Origin: an uncultured Lachnospiraceae bacterium
GTDB lineage: Bacteria; Bacillota; Clostridia; Lachnospirales; Lachnospiraceae
Direction: 5' to 3'
Length of the DNA stretch: 64,000 nucleotides
NCBI GenBank assembly: GCA_902779305.1
Contig: CACZBD010000009.1
Span: forward strand, 62,001-126,000
The notes beneath the pieces are model-generated. The model did not search any database. It was not told the origin of the DNA and worked only from the letters and a program-made list of their open reading frames with translations. The translations under genes were made by a program, and so were the position numbers. Shown here piece by piece: positions 7,490 to 15,964 of the stretch (positions within the stretch are counted from its first letter, which is position 1; each line of letters starts with the position of its first letter).

Positions 7490-9289
7490 TTACAGCTTCT
7501 CAAAATCCGCCGCGCCGTGTTTGCAGAGCGGACAGACGAAATCCTCGGGAAGTTCCTCCCCTTCATAAACATAACCGCAAACCTTGCATACCCAGCCTTT
7601 CTTGCCTTCCGTATCGGGTTTGGGTTTCACATTGGACTGGTAGTATGTATAGGTCATCGTCTCCCTGTCGGACAGCACTCTGGCTTCCGTGACCGTGCAG
7701 ATGAACATGCCGTGGGTATCTAAATCCACATACTGTTCGACTTTTAATGACATGACCGCATTCACGTAATTGGGCAGCATGATCAGCCCGTTTCCGGATC
7801 TGGGCATTTCCTGTCCCTCAAACTTGTCCACGTTCCGCCCGCTTCTGAACCCGTAGTCCTCAAAAACCTTAAACGGCGCATCGACAGACAGGCAGTTGAT
7901 GTTCATGATCCCGCTCTGCTGTACGATGTGATGCGTGTAATTCTGTTTGTTGATGCAGACCGCGATCCGGTTCGGGGAACTGGTCACCTGACTGACCGTA
8001 TTCACGATACAGCCGTTGTCCTTTTTCCCGTCATTGGAGGTGACCACATAGAGACCGTAACCGATCTTAAAGAGCGCCGTCATGTCGTTCCTGTTGGCCG
8101 TTTCATCCTGCATCGCCAGATAGTCCCTGCAAAGTTCCTCTGCCATGGCCTCGATCTGCTGTTTGTTTTCCTCATTCATCGCCGACATGATCTTCACGGT
8201 CGTATCCGTGAACACCAGATCTTTACAGCCCTCGAGCTTTGCGCGCATGATCTTTGCTGCCTGCGGCGCCCAGGTGCCGTTCTCGATCAGGCCGACCGTT
8301 CTGCCCCGAAAGCCTCTTTCCGTCAGATGATCCAGGAACTCGCGCATGAACGGGAAAATATCGGCATTGTAGGTCGTCGTGGCCAGCACGATCTTGCCGT
8401 AACGGAACGCGTCCTCCACGGCTTCCGCCATATCGCAGCGCGCCAGATCATTGACCACCACTTTCGGACAGCCTTTTTCCTTTAATTTATCCGCAAGCAA
8501 AGTCACGGCCTTTTTCGTATTTCCGTAAACGGAGGTATAGGCGATCACGATGCCTTCGCTCTCCACGCCCCAGCTTGACCAGGTCTCGTAAAGACCCAGA
8601 TAGTAGCCAAGATTTTCCGTAAGCATCGGGCCGTGCAGCGGAAAGATCTTTTGGATATCCAGTCCTGCTGCTTTTTTCAGGACATTCTGTACCTGCACGC
8701 CGTATTTGCCGACGATCCCGAAATAATATCTGCGTGCCTCGCAGGCCCAGTCCTCTTCCACATCAAGCGCCCCGAACTTTCCGAACCCGTCTGCGGAAAA
8801 CAGGACTTTGTCAACCGCATCGTAAGTCATGATCACTTCCGGCCAGTGCACCATGGGTGCTGCTACAAACTGCAGCGTATGCTTTCCGAGTATGAGCGGA
8901 GCGGCTTCGCCGATCACAACGCCGCGCTCCAAAAGATCCTTCCCGAAGAAATTCTTCATCATCACAAATGCTTTTTCCGAAGAAGCGATCTTTGCATCCG
9001 GATAGGTGTTTAAGAAGTTGACGATGTTCGCCGAATGATCCGGCTCCATATGCTGCACAACAAGATAATCCGGCTTTCTGTCCCCGAGGACGGAAGCGAT
9101 ATTGTCCAGCCATTCATGCGTGAACTTTGCATCCACGGAATCCATGATCGCGATCTTCTCGTCCACGATCGCATAGGAATTGTAGGCCATGCCGTTCGGG
9201 ACATCATACTGCCCCTCAAACAGATCGATCTTGTGATCGTTCACGCCCACATAATAAATGTCATCCGTCAGTTTGTTGTTTGCCATCAT
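7490..9289 (-). CDS. Flavodiiron protein fused to flavin reductase and rubredoxin
   Basis: A 599-residue O2 or NO reductase of the FprA class. Domains: metallo-beta-lactamase-like diiron domain (about 1-250) with ligands in HMEPDHS (His80, Glu82, Asp84, His85), MVHWPEV, SADGFG and LHGP; flavodoxin FMN domain (about 253-395, TSVYGNTKKA); flavin-reductase-like domain (about 405-550); C-terminal short rubrerythrin-type rubredoxin with CKVCG and CPLC (about 560-599). The fusion puts NAD(P)H oxidation, electron transfer and O2 reduction in one chain. GAGGAG precedes two adjacent ATG codons; the second (9286) has better spacing. Likely protects anaerobic enzymes. Confidence 0.95.
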   Translation of the reverse strand: MMANNKLTDDIYYVGVNDHKIDLFEGQYDVPNGMAYNSYAIVDEKIAIMDSVDAKFTHEWLDNIASVLGDRKPDYLVVQHMEPDHSANIVNFLNTYPDAKIASSEKAFVMMKNFFGKDLLERGVVIGEAAPLILGKHTLQFVAAPMVHWPEVIMTYDAVDKVLFSADGFGKFGALDVEEDWACEARRYYFGIVGKYGVQVQNVLKKAAGLDIQKIFPLHGPMLTENLGYYLGLYETWSSWGVESEGIVIAYTSVYGNTKKAVTLLADKLKEKGCPKVVVNDLARCDMAEAVEDAFRYGKIVLATTTYNADIFPFMREFLDHLTERGFRGRTVGLIENGTWAPQAAKIMRAKLEGCKDLVFTDTTVKIMSAMNEENKQQIEAMAEELCRDYLAMQDETANRNDMTALFKIGYGLYVVTSNDGKKDNGCIVNTVSQVTSSPNRIAVCINKQNYTHHIVQQSGIMNINCLSVDAPFKVFEDYGFRSGRNVDKFEGQEMPRSGNGLIMLPNYVNAVMSLKVEQYVDLDTHGMFICTVTEARVLSDRETMTYTYYQSNVKPKPDTEGKKGWVCKVCGYVYEGEELPEDFVCPLCKHGAADFEKL

Positions 9290-9377
9290 TTTCTCCTCTC
9301 TGTTTCTGCTCTTTATCGTTCTGTATTTTTATCTTTATGATAGGATGCTTTCTCTTGATACATTTGAAGATCGCGGA

Positions 9378-10136
9378 TCAAAGGTCGATCAGCAGTTCCA
9401 CCGGACAATGGTCGGAGCCTTCCGTTTCCGTATGGATGACCGCATCCTTCATCGCTTTTTCCAGATCCTTGGATACCAGGAAATAGTCGATCCGCCACCC
9501 CGCATTTTTCTCTCTTGCATGAAACCGGTAAGACCACCAGGAATAGATATCTTTTTTGTCCGGGTAAAAATAGCGGAAACTGTCGATAAATCCGGCATCC
9601 AGAAGCTGCGTCATCTTGCCTCTCTCCTCATCGGTAAAGCCGGCATTGTGATGATTGGATTTCGGATTCTTCAGATCGATCTCTTCGTGAGCCACATTTA
9701 GATCCCCGCAGACGATCACGCCCTTCTTCTCATTCAGTTTCAGAAGATAGGTCCTGAACGCGTCCTCCCATTCCATCCGGTAGGAAAGGCGTTTCAGTTC
9801 GTCCTTGGAATTCGGCGTATAGCAGGTCACAAAATAGAATGTTTCATATTCGAGTGTGATGACACGCCCTTCGTGATCGTGTTCCTCGATCCCGATCCCG
9901 TAAGAAACGGAAAGCGGTTCTTTTTTCGCAAAGACCGCCGTGCCGGAATAGCCCTTTTTCTCGGCATAGTTCCAGTAGACATGGTAGCCTTCTTTTTCCG
10001 TATCAAACTGTCCCTCCGACAGCTTGATCTCCTGCAGGGCAAACAGGTCTGCATCTGCAGCATCAAAGTATTCCCAAAATCCTTTCCCACACACGGCGCG
10101 CAGGCCGTTTACGTTCCATGAGATCATTTTCAACAT
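9378..10136 (-). CDS. xth: Exodeoxyribonuclease III
   Basis: Mg-dependent 3'-5' exonuclease and AP endonuclease of base excision repair, 252 residues, usual length. Motifs in order: SWNVNGLRAV at the start, ALQEIKL (metal Glu), CGDLNVAHEEID (catalytic Asp-Asn), and GSDHCPVEL (Asp-His) near the C-terminus. Start ATG preceded by AAAGGA. It lies 40 nt after larC in the same direction. No specific regulation is visible. Confidence 0.96.
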   Translation of the reverse strand: MLKMISWNVNGLRAVCGKGFWEYFDAADADLFALQEIKLSEGQFDTEKEGYHVYWNYAEKKGYSGTAVFAKKEPLSVSYGIGIEEHDHEGRVITLEYETFYFVTCYTPNSKDELKRLSYRMEWEDAFRTYLLKLNEKKGVIVCGDLNVAHEEIDLKNPKSNHHNAGFTDEERGKMTQLLDAGFIDSFRYFYPDKKDIYSWWSYRFHAREKNAGWRIDYFLVSKDLEKAMKDAVIHTETEGSDHCPVELLIDL

Positions 10137-10175
10137 GATTTTTCCTTTCAGACAGCCGTCTGTCTTTGATTTTTA

Positions 10176-11462
10176 TCACGAAAGTTCTTTCATCAGAAGC
10201 CGTCTTGCCTCTTCCGTGGAGATGCCTCTTTTAGACGCGATCTTTACAAGATCCTCATACTCGATCTTTTCGCGCCGGATGCCGTACCCTTCGGAGATCT
10301 TTACGCGGAATACTCCGTACGGGCTGTCGATGTTTTCCATCCTGCGCTCAAGCACATGCCGTCTGATCCGTTCTTCTCTGACCCCGATGGTCGTTGTCAG
10401 CCGGAAAAGCAGGGACAGGAATTTTTCACGTTCTTCTTCCCTGATCAGTGCCGTAAGGATCGTTCCCGGCCTGTTCTTTTTCATGCCGGCATTTACCGTA
10501 TATACATCCAGAGCGCCTTCTTCGAGCAGTTTTGCCGTCGCATAGCCGATGTCTTCCGCGCTCATGTCATCGATGTTGCAGGAAAGTCTTAAGACGCTGT
10601 CCGTGCTGCCTTCCGTTTCCCCCAGCATCACGCGCACGCAGTTTGCCGCCTCAAAATCCTTTGTTCCCATACCGTAGCCGATCTTTTGCACCTTCATGAC
10701 CGGCATCGCGTCAAAAGCCGTCACAAAATGTTTCAAAAGCGCCGCGCCCGTCGGTGTGCAGAGTTCTCCTTTGATCTGCCCGGAACAGATCGGGACATCC
10801 CGCAGGATATAAGCCGTTGCCGGAGCGGGTACCGGCAGGATCCCGTGTGCACATGTTACCTGTCCGCTTCCGACATGGACCGGCGATGCGATCACTTTTT
10901 CCACGGACAGTTCCTGCATCAGCAGGCAGACCGCCGTGATATCCGCCAGGGCATCCATCGTGCCGACCTCGTGAAAATGGATCTCTTCAACAGGTTTTCC
11001 GTGCACGTGGCTTTCCGCCTCTGCGATCAGATCGTAAACGGCAAGCACATGCTTTGCAACCTCTTTATCAAGCTGCAGATGATCAAGGACCAGATGCCGG
11101 ATGGTGTGCATGCTCTGTCCGTGGACATGGCCATGATCATGTGTGTGTTCATGGTCGTGATCATCGTGGCTGTGGTCATGATGATGTTCATGTGTATGGT
11201 CGTGCTCGTGGTCATGCCCGTGCTCGTGATGGTGATGATCGTGCAGGTGTTCGCCTTCTTCCTGCCCGTGCACCAGCACACGCATGTGCGTTCCCGTGAT
11301 CCCGCACTTGACTGCGGTTTCCTTATGAAATTCCACACCCGGGATCCCAAGTGCATTCAGTTTCTTAACAAAAGCATCCGGATCGGGCAGAAGTTCCGTA
11401 AGCGCCGCACTCAGCATATCCCCGGCCGCGCCCATGCCGCAGTCGATATATAAGGTCTTCAC
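10176..11462 (-). CDS. larC: Nickel insertion protein LarC, single uninterrupted frame
   Basis: CTP-dependent cyclometallase that inserts nickel into the pincer cofactor of lactate racemase-type enzymes. 428 residues. The N-terminal domain begins YIDCGMGAAGDML; about 25 histidines lie between residues 72 and 119, a likely nickel store; HFHEVGTMDALADI and CNIDDMSAEDIGYA are family motifs. In Lactobacillus plantarum LarC needs a programmed frameshift, whereas here both halves are in one frame. GTG start with GGAGGG upstream; it overlaps the larB stop as GTGA. larA and larE are not in this window. Confidence 0.94.
   Translation of the reverse strand: MKTLYIDCGMGAAGDMLSAALTELLPDPDAFVKKLNALGIPGVEFHKETAVKCGITGTHMRVLVHGQEEGEHLHDHHHHEHGHDHEHDHTHEHHHDHSHDDHDHEHTHDHGHVHGQSMHTIRHLVLDHLQLDKEVAKHVLAVYDLIAEAESHVHGKPVEEIHFHEVGTMDALADITAVCLLMQELSVEKVIASPVHVGSGQVTCAHGILPVPAPATAYILRDVPICSGQIKGELCTPTGAALLKHFVTAFDAMPVMKVQKIGYGMGTKDFEAANCVRVMLGETEGSTDSVLRLSCNIDDMSAEDIGYATAKLLEEGALDVYTVNAGMKKNRPGTILTALIREEEREKFLSLLFRLTTTIGVREERIRRHVLERRMENIDSPYGVFRVKISEGYGIRREKIEYEDLVKIASKRGISTEEARRLLMKELS
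11106..11249 (-). repeat. His-codon low-complexity tract inside larC
   Basis: About 145 bp of near-repeating CAT/CAC, GAT/GAC and GAG/GAA codons encode the His/Asp/Glu-rich metal-binding stretch of LarC. It is an amino-acid-level repeat, not a mobile repeat. Confidence 0.85.
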
Positions 11463-12214
11463 TTTTTTCCCTCCATATGGTTGATCATCGAAGCCAGATA
11501 GCCGGCTCCGAATCCGTTATCGATATTCACGACAGAAACACCGCTCGCGCAGGAATTGAGCATCGAAAGCAGGGCGGAAAGTCCGTGAAAGGAAGCGCCG
11601 TAGCCGACACTCGTCGGGACCGCGATCACGGGGCAGTCCGCAAGGCCTGAGACCACGCTTGCAAGCGCGCCTTCCATGCCGGCGATCGCAATGATCACGG
11701 AAGCCTGCATGATCTCCTCTTTCTGCGACAGCAGTCTGTGCAATCCCGCCACACCGACATCATAAAGCCTTACGACATCATTTCCGAGAAAGGCTGCGGT
11801 GATCGCCGCTTCCTCCGCCACGGGAATGTCGCTCGTTCCACCGGTCGCCACAACGATCCTGCCGATCCCGTCCGGTTCCCGCATGTTCCCCGTAAATGCG
11901 ATCCCTGCATTCTCATCATAGGTGACGGGGTACTTTTCATGGATTTTTCCGGCCGTTTCCTTCGTGATCCTGGTGATCAGGATCCTGTCCTGGCCGTTGT
12001 CCTTCATGGTCTCCATGATCTTTATGATCTGCTCCGTCGTCTTCGACGCGCCGTAGATCACTTCCGGAACGCCCTGTCTTACTTTGCGGTGCAGATCCAC
12101 TTTTGCGTAGCCCAGGTCCGCGTAAGGCTCCGTCTTTAAGGACAGCAGCGCATCATCCACGGAGATGCTCCCGTTCCGGACACCTTCCAGGATCCGTCTG
12201 GTTTCTGTATTCAT
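11459..12214 (-). CDS. larB: LarB, pyridinium-3,5-biscarboxylate synthase
   Basis: First enzyme of nickel-pincer cofactor synthesis; LarB carboxylates and hydrolyses nicotinic acid adenine dinucleotide. 251 residues from ATG 12214, which has AAAGGAA 7 nt upstream; an in-frame start at 12298 lies in the upstream terminator. The C-terminal half is PurE-like: ATGGTSDIPVAEEA, AGMEGALASVVSGL and PTSVGYGASFHGL. The N-terminus has YADLGYAKVDLHR. Translationally coupled to larC. Confidence 0.95.
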   Translation of the reverse strand: MNTETRRILEGVRNGSISVDDALLSLKTEPYADLGYAKVDLHRKVRQGVPEVIYGASKTTEQIIKIMETMKDNGQDRILITRITKETAGKIHEKYPVTYDENAGIAFTGNMREPDGIGRIVVATGGTSDIPVAEEAAITAAFLGNDVVRLYDVGVAGLHRLLSQKEEIMQASVIIAIAGMEGALASVVSGLADCPVIAVPTSVGYGASFHGLSALLSMLNSCASGVSVVNIDNGFGAGYLASMINHMEGKK

Positions 12215-12283
12215 GCTCTCATTCCTTTGTTCTTTGACCGCTTCCTGCAGATGATCCTGCATCGCAGTCCGTTGCGGTTTGAA

Positions 12284-12313
12284 AAAGCGGTTCCGCATCT
12301 GCAGAACCGCTTT
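12284..12313 (-). terminator. Hairpin terminator between membrane pair and larB
   Basis: Perfect 10-bp stem (AAAGCGGTTC with GAACCGCTTT), 10-nt loop, with T runs on both sides, so it could stop transcription in either direction. It follows the 106-residue membrane protein gene. Confidence 0.75.
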
Positions 12314-12319
12314 GCTTTT

Positions 12320-12640
12320 TTATTTGCTGCTCTTTCCAAACAAGGCTTTCTTCAGCACACCTCTCGGATCTTTGATCAGCAGGATCACCAGCCAGATGAT
12401 CAGGCCGAGGGATACGACCGAAAGGCCCAGATAAAATTCATTCAGCATATCCGAAAGATCCGGATTGAAAAAGGCCATGCCGTCTTCCATGTATCCGAAG
12501 ATCGCATCCACAAACCACATCACGGATGCGCCCCAGAACATCAGGGAAAGCGTCCCCAGCCGCATCTCATTGCCCGGAAGATTCCGGTACCAGAGGATCG
12601 TGCAGATGATGGCGGCTGCCACCGTCGTCAGTAATGTCAT
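12320..12640 (-). CDS. Small membrane protein, unknown
   Basis: A 106-residue protein with three hydrophobic segments (about 2-18, 28-44 and 72-90). Motifs that look constrained include WFVDAIFGYMEDG between segments. RBS AAGGTGAG upstream of ATG. It starts 14 nt after the 137-residue membrane protein, so the two are probably a functional pair. I do not recognise the family. Confidence 0.7.
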   Translation of the reverse strand: MTLLTTVAAAIICTILWYRNLPGNEMRLGTLSLMFWGASVMWFVDAIFGYMEDGMAFFNPDLSDMLNEFYLGLSVVSLGLIIWLVILLIKDPRGVLKKALFGKSSK

Positions 12641-12654
12641 AATCTCACCTTCCT

Positions 12655-13068
12655 TTATTTTTCCTCGACCTTGCCGGCTTGTGATGCCTTTTTGGCAAGA
12701 TAGTCCGCAGTGACCACCATGCAGCCCCAGACAGCGGTCACAAGGACTGCCATCAGCACGCCGGCCGTAGCCATCTCATGCAGCATTTCTGCTGCGGATG
12801 CGGGATCGCCTGCTGCCGTAAGGAACGGGAAATAAGGGACCACCTCACCGTGCCATACATGCTCGAACGCAAGCAGCGCGGAACCGCCCCAGAGCATGTT
12901 GTTTAACCATTTCATTTTTCTCGAAAGCGGGATCTTAACGGAAGCGTCAACAGAAATCTCATTCTCCGCCTTTTCTTCCGGAAGTTTCGTTTTTTCCTTG
13001 GATTCAATTACTTTTGTCATGACCGTTGTTACAACGGCTTCTGCCGTGGGAACCAGAAAGCATGCCAT
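12655..13068 (-). CDS. Small membrane protein with His/Glu motif, unknown
   Basis: A 137-residue protein. Residues 1-20 are weakly hydrophobic, followed by a charged stretch (22-50), then two stronger membrane segments (about 57-70 and 97-120). The motif AFEHVWHGEVVPYFPFL between them contains closely spaced His and Glu that could bind a metal (inference). AGGAGG lies 9 nt before ATG. First gene of a two-gene operon driven by a consensus promoter at 13123. Family not recognised. Confidence 0.7.
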   Translation of the reverse strand: MACFLVPTAEAVVTTVMTKVIESKEKTKLPEEKAENEISVDASVKIPLSRKMKWLNNMLWGGSALLAFEHVWHGEVVPYFPFLTAAGDPASAAEMLHEMATAGVLMAVLVTAVWGCMVVTADYLAKKASQAGKVEEK

Positions 13069-13122
13069 ATCTTTGATCCTCCTGTCCTGATCGTGATTTT
13101 CACGTGTTTACAGATACTAAAA

Positions 13123-13151
13123 ATTTTATATGAGCGCCCGCTGTTTGTCAA
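13123..13151 (-). promoter_or_regulatory. Promoter of small membrane protein pair
   Basis: Minus strand: -35 TTGACA (13146-13151), 17-nt spacer, -10 TAAAAT (13123-13128). It starts within about 12 nt of the preceding lipoprotein stop codon. Confidence 0.7.
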
Positions 13152-13162
13152 GGATTGCGCCG

Positions 13163-14956
13163 CTATTCGGTCTTCCTTAAATAGGTGCCGTTATAGCCTC
13201 CCGGCGTGCCGTCATCATAGTAATAAGTGATGCTCACATCCAGCTTGTCATCCTTAAGCGCCATGATCGCAAACTCCAGCGCATTGTCCTCATTTTCAGG
13301 TGTCCTGTAACGGAACCTTACGCTGTCTTCCTCTTCCGGCTCGATGCGCTCCAGTTTCCGGACGGTTTCCTTCGATTCGTAAGTCTTGGAGCGGACGAAA
13401 TCCACGGTCCCATCCTTTCGGAAGACGAGCTGTTCGATCTGACCTTCCTCTTCGGCAAGCGCATAGTAGCCTTCCACAAGATAGGAATACAGATCCCAGG
13501 TGCCGACAAGCGCTTCATAGGTAAAATCGCCGTCTCCCCACCCGGAAGATCCCAGATAGGTCAGCATTTTTCTTTCCCCCATGCCGTCCCCGTCAAGATC
13601 TTCTTCCGCAAAAGAAATGGCCATATACTGCAGGCTGTACAGATCGTAGGCGTACCGCCAGCCGACATCCCCCAGTTCGTCACGCCCGACATCCGCAAGG
13701 AGCACAAAAGCCGTATCCTTACCAAGAACCACGGCGCTTTCCATGTTCATCCGAAACCGTTCATCTTCGCCCGGGGTATAAATGAGATTTTTTGCGATCG
13801 TCTTTTCACGCGATCCGTCCTCATAGATGAGGTCGCCGCTCGTGTCTTCCGATAAACGCAGACTACCGGCCGGATGGTAGGATACCGAGATCTTTCCGTC
13901 TGCGTCCAAAACCAGTTCCGGAGCCTCTTCCACATGTTCCCCGGACGGGCTTTTCATTTCCACGCTCTGAAGGTCCCCTTCCTTTTCGCAGGACGTACGG
14001 TAAACATCCCAGCCGGAAAGAAAATGACCGGTTCCTTCATACCAGGCAAGCAGCAGATAGGCTTCCCCGTCCTGTACAAGCAGGCCTTTGCATTCCGGGA
14101 TCCCGTAGTGCTCGTTTCCGTCTTCTCCCGCATCGATCTGTCCGAGATGCGTTTCTTTTCCCGTGCTGTCATAAGATAAGAGTTCATACGTTGCATCGGT
14201 GTAATCATAGCGCAGCAGGATCAGGGATTCTTCCGCAAACCCGAGCGCCTCGAGATGATCCGCTTCCGGATCCCTGATGTCCGTGACTTTTTCGCCGTCC
14301 CGGTACAGAATGTGTTCGCAGGTTCCGCCGGATTCCGGATACAGATACGTTGCCATCATCCGCCCGTCATCCGAGACCGCTTCGATCTTCCCGTCCAGGT
14401 AATCCTTCGCGTCCGAGCCGTCCATCGGGATCAGAACGGTCCCGTATCCGCCCGCTTTTCCAAGACAGATCCCCCGCAGCACGGCGTACAGCTTCCCGGT
14501 CCCGCTTACCATGCAGACCGTGCTTTCTTCTTTGGCCGTAAGGTCGTAGCAGTGCAGTTCGGAAGGGATCTCATCATCTTTTTCCACGATCGTTCCGCCG
14601 AGCGTGGTGCGCTCAAGCGCGCGCTCATTGTACACGCGGTAATAGACCTTGTCCCCGACACGGATAAACAGGTCGCCGTTATTTTCCACCTCGCCGCCCT
14701 GAAACGCCTCCGCAAAGATCCCCTCGGGAAAATGGTCCCTTGGGGACGGGGTTAGTGGCTCATTTGAATCGTTTGAATGAGCCCCCGGGGACGGGGTCAG
14801 TGGCTCATTTTTATTTTCCAGTGCTTCCTTAAGCCCTGCCAGGACTTTTCCGTCATCCTTGCTTTCTTTCTTACCGCAGCCGGTAAGACAGGTGACGGTG
14901 AGCGTAACGATCAGAAGAAAGATCCCTGTTTTTTTCAATCTGTTCCTGTTTATCAT
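13163..14956 (-). CDS. Lipoprotein with tandem NEPLTPSP insert
   Basis: Exported lipoprotein of about 597 residues. From ATG 14956 the signal is MINRNRLKKTGIFLL then a lipobox LTGC. After it comes a charged linker (about 48-72) in which NEPLTPSP appears twice; both copies are encoded by short repeats at 14737 and 14779. The rest is beta-rich, with repeating stretches such as YELLSYDSTGKETHLG and a C-terminal lipocalin-like region (VGTWDLYSYLVEGYYALAEE). It begins 7 nt after moaB, so it is probably the last gene of the molybdenum operon. Function unknown; no enzyme motif seen. Confidence 0.8.
   Translation of the reverse strand: MINRNRLKKTGIFLLIVTLTVTCLTGCGKKESKDDGKVLAGLKEALENKNEPLTPSPGAHSNDSNEPLTPSPRDHFPEGIFAEAFQGGEVENNGDLFIRVGDKVYYRVYNERALERTTLGGTIVEKDDEIPSELHCYDLTAKEESTVCMVSGTGKLYAVLRGICLGKAGGYGTVLIPMDGSDAKDYLDGKIEAVSDDGRMMATYLYPESGGTCEHILYRDGEKVTDIRDPEADHLEALGFAEESLILLRYDYTDATYELLSYDSTGKETHLGQIDAGEDGNEHYGIPECKGLLVQDGEAYLLLAWYEGTGHFLSGWDVYRTSCEKEGDLQSVEMKSPSGEHVEEAPELVLDADGKISVSYHPAGSLRLSEDTSGDLIYEDGSREKTIAKNLIYTPGEDERFRMNMESAVVLGKDTAFVLLADVGRDELGDVGWRYAYDLYSLQYMAISFAEEDLDGDGMGERKMLTYLGSSGWGDGDFTYEALVGTWDLYSYLVEGYYALAEEEGQIEQLVFRKDGTVDFVRSKTYESKETVRKLERIEPEEEDSVRFRYRTPENEDNALEFAIMALKDDKLDVSITYYYDDGTPGGYNGTYLRKTE
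14737..14765. repeat. REP-like repeat copy 1 (in lipoprotein gene)
   Basis: Core GGGGACGGGGTTAGTGG followed by the arm GGCTCATTT. One of three copies in this window. It lies exactly 45 nt from copy 2, so both are read in the same frame as NEPLTPSP. The left arm is altered compared with copy 2. Confidence 0.8.
14779..14810. repeat. REP-like repeat copy 2, intact hairpin form
   Basis: Core GGGGACGGGGTCAGT bounded by inverted arms AATGAGCC-type and GGCTCATT, so the single strand can fold with the G-rich core in the loop. It resembles the short palindromic elements handled by REP-associated tyrosine transposases; none is encoded here. Confidence 0.8.
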
Positions 14957-14963
14957 GCTCCGG

Positions 14964-15479
14964 TTATCTCTCCTTTTTCCCGGCATTCTGCCTGCCGCAG
15001 TCCGCTTCGTCGGCATGCAGGATAAAGAGGCCGTGTTCAACGGCTTCGATCACCGCCGAGATATTTTCGATCGCTGCCGTTCTGCTGCCCGGCAGGTTGA
15101 TGATCAGGGAATCGCCGCGGATTCCCGCCGCAGACCGTGACAGACAGGCGCGCGGCGTGATTTCCAAGCTCTTGGCCCTCATGCATTCCGGGATACCCGG
15201 GGTTTCCTTTTCGAGCACCGCCTTCGTTGCCTCCGGCGTCACATCCCGCTTGGAAAAGCCCGTTCCGCCGCATGTTATGATCAGGTCGGTCTTCATCTCA
15301 TCCGCGCACAACAGCAGCGCCTCCCTGATCTGCTTCATCTCATCCGGCACGATCGCCGTATATGTCACCTCATATCCGTGTTCGATCAGATACGCGCAGA
15401 GCGCCGGGCCGCTCGTATCCTCTCTCTCGCCCCGGTATCCTCTGTCGCTGACCGTGATCACTGCTGCTTTGAATCCCAT
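14964..15479 (-). CDS. moaB: Molybdenum cofactor protein MoaB/MogA
   Basis: Molybdopterin adenylyltransferase-type protein, 171 residues, with MoCF_biosynth fold: VITVSDRGYRGEREDTSG, TCGGTGFSKRDVTPEAT and NLPGSRTAAIEN are the substrate-binding motifs. It acts late in molybdopterin synthesis, adenylating the dithiolene cofactor for metal insertion. Its start lies inside the end of moaC (22-nt overlap). Followed closely by the lipoprotein gene. Confidence 0.94.
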   Translation of the reverse strand: MGFKAAVITVSDRGYRGEREDTSGPALCAYLIEHGYEVTYTAIVPDEMKQIREALLLCADEMKTDLIITCGGTGFSKRDVTPEATKAVLEKETPGIPECMRAKSLEITPRACLSRSAAGIRGDSLIINLPGSRTAAIENISAVIEAVEHGLFILHADEADCGRQNAGKKER

Positions 15480-15964
15480 ACGTAATCTCCGTGCACGCCG
15501 CCCGTCTTCTCAAGCAGACGGATCTGCGTGATCTCCATGTCTTTTTGTACCGCCTTGCACATATCATAAACGGTGAGCGCCGCAACGCTTGCTGCCGTCA
15601 GTGCTTCCATTTCCGCGCCGGTCCGCCCGGTACAGGTAACCTTAGCCACGATCCTTACGGAATGTGTCTCCTCTTCCGGCATGCAGGATACATCGATGCT
15701 GTCTGTCGTGATGTTGTGGCACAGTGGGATCAGATCCGCCGTCTTTTTAGCGCCCATGACCCCTGCGAGCTGCGCAACGGAAAGCACGTCTCCCTTTTTG
15801 ATACCGCCGCCGCTGATCAGCGCAAACGTTTCCTTATTGACCAGGATCCTGGCCTCTGCCACAGCCGTCCGTTTCGTGACCGCTTTGTCCGACACATCCA
15901 CCATGCGGGCTTTTCCGTTTTCATCCAAATGTGTGAATTCCTTCATAACCATCTTCCCGTTCAT
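15458..15964 (-). CDS. moaC: Cyclic pyranopterin monophosphate synthase MoaC
   Basis: Converts the product of MoaA to cyclic pyranopterin monophosphate. 168 residues, typical size. Motifs: MVDVSDKAVTKRTAVAEA near the start, LIPLCHNI and MEALTAASVAALTVYDMCKA with the catalytic Lys. The ATG overlaps the moaA stop as ATGA, so translation is coupled. Cytoplasmic, hexameric in the family. Confidence 0.97.
   Translation of the reverse strand: MNGKMVMKEFTHLDENGKARMVDVSDKAVTKRTAVAEARILVNKETFALISGGGIKKGDVLSVAQLAGVMGAKKTADLIPLCHNITTDSIDVSCMPEEETHSVRIVAKVTCTGRTGAEMEALTAASVAALTVYDMCKAVQKDMEITQIRLLEKTGGVHGDYVWDSKQQ

Noticed and set aside
10686-11453. 255-codon open frame on the plus strand
   Set aside because: Antisense of larC; the low-complexity Met/Val stretch is just the complement of the His codons.
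15037-15273. Extra open frame inside moaB
   Set aside because: Out-of-frame shadow with unlikely composition.
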